Source: Sindora glabra
Lineage: Eukaryota; Streptophyta; Magnoliopsida; Fabales; Fabaceae
DNA: 64,000 bases
Assembly: GCA_020226215.1 (NCBI GenBank)
Contig: CM035227.1
Coordinates: 6,255,343-6,319,342, forward strand
Direction of reading: 5' to 3'
Numbering within the stretch: the stretch's first letter is position 1; every line of letters begins with the position of its first letter. The notes under the pieces were generated by a model, which did no database searches, was not told the DNA's origin, and saw only the letters and a program-made list of their open reading frames with translations. The position numbers were made by a program, and so were the translations under genes. Shown piece after piece: positions 15,800-26,636 of the stretch.

Positions 15800-18700
15800 A
15801 AGTTAAAGAAAAGTTATTTGTAGCAACATGCTATATTGCAAATAATGATGAGGAAACCTGGTTAGTGGATAGTGGCTACATAAATCACATGTGTTTTGAT
15901 TCAACCATTCTAAAAAATCTTGATTTATCCTATTGCTCCAAAGTCAATATTGGAAATGGAGAATATCTAGACATCAAGGGGAAATGTGTAACAATTGTGG
16001 AAACACCTTCAGGTACCAAGTTTATCCTAGATGTACTCTACGTACCAAGTATTAGTTAAAACTTGTTGAGTGTTCTTCAAATGCTTGAAAAGAATTATAT
16101 TTTGCACTTTCAAAACAACTCATGCATAATATTTAATCCTTGTGGGAATGAATTGATTATTGTTAAAATAAAAGATGGAAGGTTTCCAATAAATTGGAAG
16201 CAAAGTGATACACATGCTTACCCAAGCATTATTGTTGAATCTGTCTTATGGCATAAAAGACTTGGTCATGCTAGTTTTTTCTAATCTAAAACACTTGTGT
16301 GAGGAAGAATTAGTTCATGATCTACTGGGTGTAAAAGAAAATGTTAATGTGTGTGAAATGTGTCAAATGGGGAAGGAAACAAAACTACCATTTGGAGAAG
16401 GTGCTTAAAGAGCTTCAGAAAAGCTTTAATTCATACAATCTGATATTTGTGGGCCAATGAATACACCTTTTTTGAGATGGTAGTATATTTTTGTTGTTAT
16501 TTATTGATAATTTTTCCAGAATGTGATGGGTAAGGTTCTTAAAGCATAAATCTAAAGTGCTAACTGAATTTCAAAAATTTAAAGCTATGGTTGAGAAACA
16601 ATTTGGTTGTTAGATTAAGATTTTAAAATTTGATAATAAGATTGAATATATTTCAAAGGAATTCAACAACTTCTTAGAGAAGCAGGGCATACAACATCAT
16701 TGACTATTCCTTACACTCCTCAACAAAATAAAGTGAGTGAAAGGAAAAATAGATCTATCATGGAAATGGCTAGATGCTTGCTATTTGAAAAAAGTATTCC
16801 AGAATGTATTGGGTAAGGTTCTTGAAGCATAAATCTAAAGTGCTAACTAGATTTCAAAAATTTAAAGCTATGGCTGAGAAACAATTTAGTTATCAAATTA
16901 AGATTTTGAGATTTCACAATGGGACTATATATGTTTCAAAAGAATTCAACAACTTCTTAAAGAAGTAAGGCATACAACATCAATTGATTATTCTTTACAC
17001 TTCTTAACAAAATGGAGTGAGTGAAAGGAAAAATAGATCTGTGATGGAAATGGCTAGATGCTTGCTATTTGAAAAAGGTATTCCTAAACAATTCTAGGCT
17101 AAAGCAATAAACACCACTGTTTACTTGCTGAATTCACTACCAACTAAAGCTCTAAGGGGAAAAACTCCTTTTGAGACCTAGTTTAGAGTTAAACCTTTAA
17201 TGAATCATCTTTGAGTGTTTGGTAGCTTATGCTACAGTCTCATTCTAGAGTAGAAAAGGGGAAAATTAGATCAAAAATCTGAGAAAAGCATTTTCTTAGG
17301 TTATGGTAGCAATACAAAAGGCTATAGAATTTATAGTTTGAAGTCAAAATCTATTGTTATGAGTAGAAATATGAAATTTCATGAAGCAACCAAGTGGAAT
17401 TGGGAAAGAAATGAAGTTGAAAATTTTGAAAAACTAGTTCCTTGTGATGGCTTGGCTTATGATCAAGCTAAAATTGAAGAAAATTCTATTAGTTATGATG
17501 ATTTCCCAATAAGAGGAACCATACCTCTTGTTGAAGTTTATGAGAGATCCAACATAGCCTCTCTTAAACCCACTAGTTTTGCAAAAGCAATAAGACAAGA
17601 TGGCTAGTTAGTTGCAATGAAGGAGGAATTAGCTATGCTAGAAAATAATGGCACTTAGAAACTTGTGGATAAGCCTCAAAGCCATAAAATTCTTAGTGTT
17701 AAGTGGGTTTATAGAACCAAATTGAATCTATATAGTTCTATAAATAAACTTAAAGCTAGATGAGTGGTCAAAGGTTATCTATAACAGCAAGGTGTGGATT
17801 TCTTTAATACATTTGCTCCAATTGCAAAGCTGAAAAATTTATCATTTAGACGTGAATTCTAAATAGGTTGCTAGAAAAAGAAATATTTGTTAGACAACTT
17901 GAAGGGTTTTATATTCCAAGAAGTGAAGACACAGTTTATAAGCTCCACAAAGTTCTTTATAGCCTAAAACAAGCACCAAGGGCCTGGTATAGTAGAATTA
18001 ATGCATACTTATTACGTCAAGACTTTGTTAGGAGTGAAAATGAAGCTACCCTCTATGTGAAGAAGTTCAAAGCTTAAACAAAACCTCTTGTTTCAATATA
18101 TGTGGATGATATCTTGGTTACAAGAGGAAATGCTAAACTTGTCAAGCAATTCAAGTTAAACATGGAAAAAGAATTTGAAATGTCAAATTTAGGAGAGATG
18201 AAGTATTTTCTTGGAATGGAGATTTACCAATGCTTTAAAGGTATCTTCATTTCCCAAGAAAAATATGCCAAAGAAATTTTGAAGAAGTTTCAAATTGAAA
18301 GATCAAAATAAGTCTATACTATATTGGTAGTGAACTAAAAACTTTCTAAAGATGATGGTAAGATTAGAGTTGATGCTTTTGTTTACAGAAGTATGATTGG
18401 GAGTTTATTATACTTATTAACCATAAGACCTGATTTAATGTTTGTAGCAAGTCTACTTTCACAGTTCATGCATTCTCCAAGTTAAACTCATCTTGGTTCT
18501 GCCAAGAGAGTTCTTAGATATATTAGAGGAACATGTGAGTATGGCTTGTGGTATTTAAAGACTGAAAGTGATGAATTAGAAGGCTATGGAGATAGTGATT
18601 GGGCTGGAAGTGTTAATGACTCTAAAAGCACTTCTGGTTATTATTTTTCCTTTAGGAGTGGTGTTTTTTCTTAGAACTTGAAGAAGCAGGAAATGGTTGC

Positions 18701-18990
18701 TCAATCTTCTGCTAAAATAGAGTATATTTCTATTGGTGGTGTTACAAATTAAACTATTTAACTTAAGAAAATCCTATTAGATTTAAGGTATTTGCAAAAA
18801 AAATTTATTGTCATTTAGGTTGATAACAAGTCAATCAATACTATTACAAAAAATCCAGTGCAACATGGAAGAACCAAGTACATAAATATGAAGTTTCATG
18901 CAATTCATGAGGCTAAAAAAATGAAGAAATCAAGTTAATGCATTGTTGTTCTAAAAATCAGATTGTAGATATAATGACTAAGGCTCTTCC
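15800..18990 (+). pseudogene. Copia pol: protease, integrase, reverse transcriptase, RNase H (broken)
   Basis: Protease: the aspartic site WLVDSG lies at about 15859-15876. GAG-pre-integrase: LWHKRLGHA near 16246-16272. The integrase core (16300-17200) is heavily damaged and includes a 283-bp tandem duplication. Reverse transcriptase: KLHKVLYSLKQAPRAWY at about 17940-17990 and the catalytic YVDDILVT near 18099-18122. RNase H: SDWAGSVNDSKSTSGY at about 18594-18641, with AQSSAKIEYI further on. Many of the stops sit where the family has Trp or Gln, as at 17656-17658. Confidence 0.88.
16516..17083 (+). repeat. 283-bp tandem duplication inside copia integrase
   Basis: Copies start at 16516 and 16799 (both CCAGAATGT) and run to the shared segment around GCTTGCTATTTGAAAAAG. 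They have diverged by scattered substitutions, so the duplication is older than the most recent damage. It duplicates part of the integrase core. Confidence 0.85.
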
Positions 18991-19055
18991 TAAAGCATAA
19001 TTTGAATTTCTAAGAGCAGAGCTTGGAGTTTCAAAGAAAAATCTCAAGGAGGAAT

Positions 19056-19384
19056 GTTAGACTTTTAAAAATTTCTTTGATATTCAATTCAATTCATATG
19101 TTTTGTTAAGAAAATTAAGTTTAATTTTAGTTGTTGAATGTATTTTTTTAATATGGTTGAATACTATGATTCTATTATAGTACAATTTAGGTAGAAAAGT
19201 TATTTAATAATTATGCTTAAATATAAGTTCAAGTATAGGCTGATATCTATTATTGTACTTGTTTTTTCTGCATATATATAAGGTAAAAATATGAATGAAA
19301 TGTAGGCTTTTACTGCTACCCTTCCTCCCCTACATTTTTTACTCTGGTTTTTTCTTTATGCTTTCTCTGTTCTAGTTTTATACA
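19056..19384 (+). repeat. Copia 3' LTR
   Basis: It begins TGTTAGAC and ends TATACA, with intact TG...CA ends, followed at once by the AAAAT target duplication (19385-19389). It contains only a short AT run where the 5' LTR has a long one. Confidence 0.92.
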
Positions 19385-19869
19385 AAAATCCTTTCCCCTA
19401 TCTTGGCTATACTTATTAGATTGCTAGCATTGTTGTATTTAGAGACAGCTGCAGTAATTTTAACCCAGATCAATTTCCCATTGACAATGTTGATTCTTCA
19501 ATACTAGTTACTATTCTTAATGTTGCACAAATCAATTTGTTTCCCTTTCATTAGGAAGTTTCTGTAATATTAGCTCAATCATAAATTTATCTTTAAGTTA
19601 GGGTCACCATTCATGCATGAAATGAAATGTAACCAAAACAAATTTTCAACTATGCATTTTAAAGAGATATTAATTTCAAAAAGTGAGCAAGAAAACATGT
19701 TCAACATTACACCACAACTTATGGCCAAATTTTGGTAGCTATTGTGTGAATTTTTTTTTTAGCCTTCAATCTTGTGATTTTAGGTTCTTACGATAACACA
19801 AGGAGAAAAGGCCAATACTTAGATAATTTCCCAAAAAATACTAGTATCATATTACTACTGCCTCATTGT
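19385..19869. other. Short intergenic stretch, no gene seen
   Basis: Between the copia element and the C-terminal end of the decayed TNL I see no frame or repeat of note. Confidence 0.5.
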
Positions 19870-20340
19870 ATCAATTTAATATCCTCTGAGGTGGTCTTTT
19901 GCTTGTATACATGAATGCCACTCCATTCTATAGGGCCACAAGCCATTTCTATAGTAAAGGGACTTGCATTTTCCTAAAATGTGTTCACGATCACAAACTA
20001 AAGCACTTGAAACCTCCATATGTTTTTTCCAATCATGCTCTAAAGCGATTCCTTCAAACTTACTATCCATTAAAAGTTTGCATTGTAGATCAAATAGTAA
20101 TGTATGTTCATTAACCAATGTTCCCAATAATCTGTAAGATAGATTAATATGTTGGATTCCATTGATGTGCAAACAAAACTCAATTATGGATTCCAGTACT
20201 CCATATCGATATCTGTAATAACATAGAAGACAATAGCTGGTAATTTCTTACAAAATCGAAAAGACATCGATGGTCCTTTAATTTAGTGGCAAAATAGGAT
20301 CCATGCTCTTGGCAAAATAAATTCAATCTCTCCAGCCTTA
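19870..20340 (-). pseudogene. C-JID (post-LRR) exon of decayed TNL
   Basis: The minus frame 20172-19876 reads through INGIQHINLSYR, LLFDLQCKLL, GIALEHDWK, ALVCDREH, GKCKSLYYRNGLWPYRMEWH and SCIQAKDHLRGY. This has the layout of the C-terminal jelly-roll/Ig-like domain of TNLs. A broken upstream part at 20200-20330 keeps FCQ..GS. A related but more decayed copy lies at 46330-46760. It belongs to the pseudogene whose NB-ARC is at 22900-24173 and TIR at 30569-31005. Confidence 0.75.
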
Positions 20341-20912
20341 TACAATCCCTCTAACACATAATGAACAACATTAAGAACTTGCCAGCACAGAGTCACCATG
20401 CAAGCATGCACGAACCTATCAAATATATTTTGAGTAAGTCAATCTCACATTGTTTTATCAAAATTACTCATGTGATAGAATGTGAAGAAACATTAAATAA
20501 ACTTGACTCAATAATATATTTTTGGATGTGGAAGCCAAGGACAAGTAGTTGATTGCTGACATTTTCTTTAGCTTTAGTGGAATTTGAATTTCTTGAAGCC
20601 ATTAGCAATCATCCTAGCCAAGATCCCTCAAAAATTGTGATTCCTTGATGCATGTAGGAAAACTAGTTAGTCTTTTGTAAGCTTTCAACTCTAACATTTG
20701 TAGCCCAATCAGATTTTTAAAGGAGGATAGCATATTTTTTTTGGACAATTCCACATGGAGGAAGATATTCTCTATTCTTCATGGCTCCTAATATTTTTAG
20801 AAAACTCTAAAGATTTAAGAACCCTAAAAGATTAAGAATTTAGCAGATGTCAACTTGATGCCATGCACAAAGGTTCTTAGTTTGGCGCATTTACTTATAC
20901 TCAATACTTTTA
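20341..20912 (-). pseudogene. LRR remnant of decayed TNL, distal part
   Basis: Segments around 20560-20700 and 20840-20900 align with 46960-47240, and both sit next to a C-JID relic. Reading is closed in all frames. Position and similarity indicate the end of the LRR exon. It is cut off by the insertion at 20913. Confidence 0.5.
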
Positions 20913-22052
20913 AGCGGTGTTTAGTTCATGAAATTTTACATTCATAAGAAAGTGTACATCCTTGAAAATGTTATTCCTGAAAATTTAATTGATAGGAATG
21001 TAACATTTTATGTTTAGTTCACTATAAATTTTTCTAGAAATATTTTTTCAAATTTCTAGATATACTATATTACTATATTTGGTTTATATATAATATTCTT
21101 GAGAATCTTGAAATTATTTTAAAAATACCTTTATCAAATTTTTTATTATAAAATATAATATAGTAAATTATATTTTTATTTAAAACTACATAAATGATGA
21201 ATTTTTTTAATATCTAATAAATTAAATATCAATATTTAACATCTAAAAATTCATTAATATATATAAATATTTTACACTTTATTATATTTTAATATTTAAT
21301 GTACTATATTTTTATATGTTATACTTTATTATATTTTAATATTTTATATTTTATTATTATAATTATTAGTATTATTATTAGATTAATTTTCAAAATAAAG
21401 TGAGTATAGTTTATTTAAATTATTATCATAATATTAAATATACTTTGTATTTCTCTTTTTATAAAATTATAAATTTTTATGATTAAATTATTTTTATAAT
21501 TATATTTTATACTAGTATTAAATTTTCTTCTTTAATATAAAAATATTATTATTTTATATTTTTATATATAAATATGCCTTTTTCTCAAAGAAACTCTAAG
21601 CCTATTGTATTATTTTTTAATGAAAAATTCATATGTATATATAACTATATTAAAATAATCTTGCAAATATTAGGAATAATAATAGAAAAGAAATTATAAT
21701 TAAAAAATTAATATTATTGTATTTCTTAATAATAAAACATATTTTCAAAATAAAGTGATAATTATTTCCTATTTAAATTAAAAATTATTTAATAAAGTGA
21801 TAAATAAAAAAAGAATTAAATGTGAGGATAATTTTGTCCTTTTATTTTATCATCAACATTCCTATCCTATGAGAATCTAATATTTCTTCCTCCTTTTATA
21901 GTAATATTTTAGAGAAAAGTTAGGCTAAAAATGTTTTTGAGAATGTGATATTCCTAAACATTTTTTTCAAACCTTAAATTAAATATGAGAATGTAAATTC
22001 CCTTAAAACATTCTTAGGAATGTTAAAAATATTCAACAAACCAAGCACCACC
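20913..22052. mobile_element. PIF/Harbinger-like non-autonomous element, TTA duplication
   Basis: A 1140-bp AT-rich block bounded by related inverted ends, AGCGGTGTTTAG on the left and the complement of GGTGGTGCTTGG on the right. TTA stands on both outer sides (20910-20912 and 22053-22055). A 3-bp TWA duplication with GGTGTTTGG-type ends is typical of PIF/Harbinger or Tourist elements. There is no transposase. It splits the LRR region of the decayed TNL. Confidence 0.7.
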
Positions 22053-22055
22053 TTA

Positions 22056-22560
22056 GTTTATGTAGGAATCCAATGGATTCATGAACTTCAATCAAATTTG
22101 AGAAGCTATCAAGATGCAACTCTTTCAAAAATAGGGCTCTTGATAAGTGGGGAACTTATCTTAAATATTTACAACCTCTGAAATCCATGAAACCCAAACT
22201 TTCTAACTCTGGCAAAATATAGTTGAACAAGTGATAAAGACTTTAAAGCATTCAAAAGACCAAGGACTTTAAAGCATTCAAAGGACCAAGAGTAAGATCA
22301 AAAGTAACCAGAAATTACACATGCCTTGAATCAATTGTCCAATAGAAGGAAACTACTTGGCAAACTAAGCTTGATCAATATCAATGAGTGGAAATCATAT
22401 AGAAAAGATGATGACGGATATTCTCTCCACTTTTGCACTCTTAAACTACTAAGGAGATTATTAGGACCTCTAGAAAAGTGTCCACTTTTGATGATCAACA
22501 TTTTGAGGCTTTTTATCTTCTTAAAGGCTTCTCTACTCCAATGCACAAGTTTATCTTAAG
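22056..22560 (-). pseudogene. Proximal LRR exons of decayed TNL
   Basis: Minus frame 22546-22331 reads WSREAFKKIKSLKMLII, SRGPNNLLSSLRVQKWREYP, then KLSLPSSFLLL. This is the usual start of the TNL LRR region, matching the position of WSGHAFRKMPRLRML in the intact gene. 22060-22240 matches the beginning of the next LRR exon. The region is closed by stops. Confidence 0.75.
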
Positions 22561-22899
22561 GGCAAAACCATATTTATGACTTCCATGTGTTTACTTCCCT
22601 TCAAAGACAAGGACACATGTTTTAGGAACTTGATATAGTATATGCAAATGTTTTGAATCAAACATCTTATTGTACTATTTGAAAAGAAAAAAATTACCAA
22701 AAGAAAAAATGCAAAAGGGAAGAAGTTAGAATGATGTCATCTAGTACAAATTTCTCAAACAGGAGAATCAAGGATTAGGAAATTCTTCTTAAAAAAAATG
22801 CAAAGATGTTTAATCTTTTTCTAATACATAAAGTATATCCTAAGGCCATAATCTACTCTATTTGTCAAGCTCACTTGGTGATTCCTTGTGTACAATATC

Positions 22900-24173
22900 T
22901 ACCCATATCTTATATCAAGCCATGCATCATCACATGATTATCCTCAATCTTTATGAGCAATTTCTCAATGAAAGTTGAAATTCCAATTTCTGACATGGAG
23001 TCACAAGTAGCTAGCATATCTTTAACATATGTTAATTTGTCTCCTTTAAAGCAAAAGGCAATATCAAGAAAAATACTTTTTCCAAGATTGTCCAAAGCAT
23101 CATAAGTAACTTTGAGTATCTTATAGATATCTCTAGCAGGGATTCTATACAATTTATCTAATACATTATGCCATTCATCTATAGATCTACCAAACATAAA
23201 AGCACATATCACTTCCAAAGCCAAGGGAAGGCCACCAACATAATTTATTGCCTGTTTAGAAATGGTCAAGTAATCTAGATGAACTTGATAGCTTCTAAAG
23301 GCAAATCGACTAAATAACTCAAGAGCTTTTTCCTGATTTAATTACTTCATGTCATATTTTTTACCCCATATTTATCTAGCAAGCCTTGATCTCTTGTGGT
23401 TATAATGATCCTGCAACCAACACCAAACCAGTTAAGTGCTCCAATAATCACATGTAATTGCTTTAAATTAACTACATCATCAAGAACTAATAGGATCTTC
23501 ATCCTCTAGAGCTTGCATTTCAATATTGTGGTTTCTCTATGGATGTCTCCTATCTCTCCAAATATTTCAAAAAGAATCATCTCTCGAAGCTATACCATGC
23601 CTAATATCATTGAAATTTCTCTTATATCAGCTAGAAAAACTACACCATCTAATTAATCGATAATCAAACCATATAGAGCACGTGTAATGGTTATTGTTGG
23701 AAATAGCTGATCTAAAAAAAATATTCAGAAAAATACCATACATCTTCTGTCAACGAAAAGGAAAGAGTTGGTGAAGGTGAATCATAAAAAAAAAAAAAAA
23801 GTGTGTTAGGCTTCATTAACTTATGAGATAAGAAATATAATATTTTAAGTTCTAAATGTTGGATGTCTATGAATAGACTTCCTTTAGTCATTTGTAAGTG
23901 GAGCTCTCACAAAAGAATGCAGCAACACTTTGTAAAAAATGAAATGCTATAAAGTTATGATGACCCTTTCTATTATTATTTGCTTCTCTTCTTTCCTAGC
24001 TTTGTTTTCACTATGCTTCTTCTAATTCCTAATAGTTGTTTTACCTATTCCACTAATGCCATAAATTCCAGCCACTCAAATGTCATCCAACCCTAGTATG
24101 GAAAAAAGTGCAATTGATCTTACTAAAGATCTCGCCAACAATCTTTTCAATGATTGCATTTTCACTTTCATAT
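22900..24173 (-). pseudogene. NB-ARC exon of decayed TNL (different subfamily)
   Basis: From the acceptor at 24174-24175 the minus strand reads YESENAIIEKIVGEIFSKIN, then GIYGISGIGKTTI (P-loop, about 24040-24080), a ~340-bp insertion, then TRALYGLIID and FLADIRE. It continues into a TTRDQGLL-like segment (about 23380-23410), GGLPLALEVI (about 23210-23240), FLDIAFCFKGDKL and finally MMHGLI, where MHD has become MHG. Stops and frameshifts are present. Its YESE start and LYGLI segment differ from the four other NB-ARC copies, so it represents another TNL lineage. Confidence 0.85.
23695..24040. mobile_element. ~340-bp insertion in the P-loop region
   Basis: Coding similarity jumps from GKTTI (24042) to TITRALYG (23692), with non-coding sequence between that includes an A-run at about 23788-23802. 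The related sequences TAATGGTT (about 23686) and TAATAGTT (about 24027) flank it and may be a degraded target duplication. Class unknown. Confidence 0.45.
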
Positions 24174-24376
24174 CTGTCCAATAAAAAAAGTAGAAAGTAA
24201 ATTCAATGTATCGATTTCGATTTTAGTTTCATTCAAATCATAAGCAAAACTAGGTTGATCTTTACAATAAATTGCCTGTCCCACATATACCGTGTCATTT
24301 TCTATTTATTATCCTTATTCCTAAAGATCAAAAATTGAAATCAACCAAACATTAAAAAGGAAAATTAGTAGGCATA

Positions 24377-25096
24377 TGTCATGGACCGGTGGCTCTCCAA
24401 TCGAAATCGTGCAGTGCATGCTTATCACTTTTGACCAACATGCCAACCTTCCCTCATTATAGCCTTCGTTTGGCACATTTGCCAAACATGGTAGAACTCA
24501 TAGGTCTACAAGCCAATATCGTATATTTCCAAAGTGCCTGCTTATACCAGATTGCAGGATCCTTCCACACAGGAAGTCTTTGTGTATTATGAACCGAAAA
24601 GGACAATTGAATAGGGAAATGGACACTCCATTCGCTTGGTTTATGTCCCATTTCATAGCTTTGAGTGTGCAGGCGGATGGCCACAAACTAACACACTCCG
24701 GCTTGCACACTCCACCAAGCCCTTAGAGCATTTCACCTTTTTAAAAAGCATTTTGAACAAAAGGCCTCCCACAGAAAAATGACATACTTTTTTCGAGTTG
24801 TCATAAGCTCTTTTCACCATTCTTCGAGTGTCTGATTCACACAAAAATCAATCAACACGTAGATAAAAATGCAAGGATCACAAATATGGGCTTCTCGAAC
24901 CCGTTGGATTCTCAAACCTTTTAAAATGACTAAAATATCTCCAAACTTAGAAAAATTAGGAAAAATAGTATATAAGTGGGATTGATCCCAAATTTCAACC
25001 ATAGGACCCACATAATATGTTAAATTTTTTCACCAAGTATCGTCTTAATCCAAGCATGTTTACCTATCGAACTATCACAATTGCTAACTTATGACA
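24377..25096 (-). repeat. LTR of a minus-strand LTR element (3' LTR)
   Basis: A 720-bp repeat that begins TGTCA and ends TGACA. It aligns with 26550-26636 plus 29942-30563 once the hAT is removed. A purine tract (complement of TTTTCCCCCCACTTC, 25097-25111) adjoins its inner edge, which makes this the 3' LTR of an element on the minus strand. Confidence 0.85.
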
Positions 25097-26549
25097 TTTT
25101 CCCCCCACTTCAAATGTCAATGCCTTCATTGATGTCTTAATCCAACATGGCTATAGTCTTCAGCCTACTCCATCGAGTTATTCCCTCAATCGTCTCAAAG
25201 CCTGTCTCTTTGAGCGCTATGAAATATTTTCCCTATCTCGAATTTGGGTTAATTGTTACCTCCGCAACATAGGTACTTTTGGCAAAATGCATCCTCTGCA
25301 AGTCACTTGAAGGGCTACCTTTGTAGTCACCTTTCAAGGTATCCCAACACTCTCTCTAGTGCCACTATCCTATATAGCTCTCTTGAACTCGTTACCTCCA
25401 TAACTTGTTTAATGGGTAGTTACCTTTGCAACTTGTGCTCACTGCCTTCGCAGATTGTATGATTCACCACCTCCACAATATAAGTGTATGCCAACTCTAT
25501 GGCTTATAACAAATGCTTAACACTTTGAATCACTTACTAATAGGTATCTTATATGTAGTGTCCCATGCCAGCAGTATAAGAAACAAGACTTATACTGGAT
25601 TTATGCAGAGAGGTCGAACTTCACTCCCTAACCGCTCATTTGCATTTCGATCAATTTATTGCACTAGGCAATGTCAATTCACACCTGATCGGATCCTCTG
25701 ATCCTTTATGGATCAATGCTCTCTGGCATATCACCAACTATCACAGCTTACCTTTGGAGTTTGATGCCCACTAGCATCACGATCCTCATGACCACTCTTT
25801 GGCGCACATCCTTTGATGACTTTATAAGCACATCCTCTGATGGCTCCCCCACTTCAACTTATAGAAAGGGGTTGAGCATAAAGCACCCTTCACTCTAGCT
25901 CAAATAATCATGTAGGAAGATTGCATGCACTCTATCTAACCCATAAATTGCACACAACATCGATTCCTCCAAATCTTTGCCAAACCCTCTGGCTATAATG
26001 CTCCCCCGAGCACTCGGATGATCTCTCCGGACCTCTTTGTTTAACATGATTTTGAACCACTCCTTCTAAAACAATCTGCTTATGTTCTTCATATGTGATC
26101 ACGCCCACTGGCACGACCAATGGCTTCACCCTTTAGTTCCAACAATCCCTCAAGCAGTCAAGTCCTCTGGCAAGACCAAAGTTTCTCCCACTGAATTAGC
26201 CATCAATTCTCTTGTCTCATTGGATGGTTGTTTGCATCTCTTGATGCCATGAATAAGTACATAACCAATGTCCCACACACAACCGATAAGCAAGATAGCC
26301 TACTTGGGACAAATGCTTAAACCCGCCGTACCAATCCTTGATCACCTAGTATGTACCATTCCTTAGCCCACTGACTTCTCAAGATAATCCAATCTCTTAC
26401 ACCATCTGGTCAAGTCTTTGGCAATGACGCCACCGAGTTTGTGAGAATGATAACCTCCCACATACCATATATTAAGGGACAAGCCATATCTAACCAATTA
26501 TGCCCACCTAATCTTGGCCCTCTAGTGCAAACTGAGCTTTAATACCATC
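25097..26549 (-). other. Interior of non-autonomous LTR element
   Basis: No supportable gene. Short frames on both strands (for example minus 26129-25932) show no retroviral domain. It carries the primer-binding site at 26536-26547 and the purine tract at 25097-25111. Confidence 0.6.
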
Positions 26550-26636
26550 TGTCACAGGCCAACGACTCTCTAGTCGAAATTATATGGTGCATGCTTACCA
26601 CTTTTGGCTAACATGCCAGCCTTCCCTCATTAAAAC

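Larger units (their letters stand above)
14395..19384 (+). mobile_element. Ty1/copia LTR retrotransposon, degenerate, with AAAAT target duplication
   Basis: A 4990-bp element in the order LTR, primer-binding site, gag, protease, integrase, reverse transcriptase, RNase H, polypurine tract, LTR, which is the copia order. Target duplications AAAAT at 14390-14394 and 19385-19389 match exactly. The site resembling the initiator-Met tRNA complement is TAGTATCAAGAGC at 14777-14789, and the purine tract AAGGAGGA is at about 19045-19053. Every domain is broken by stops or frameshifts, so it cannot move by itself. The LTRs differ by many substitutions, which makes it an old insertion. Confidence 0.95.

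Noticed and set aside
24389..26129. Numerous short frames in the LTR element as genes
   Set aside because: They do not match between the two LTRs, have no domain, and sit in LTR or non-coding interior.
25097..26549. Interior of the LTR element as a gypsy gag-pol
   Set aside because: No protease, reverse transcriptase or integrase motif could be read in any frame on either strand.
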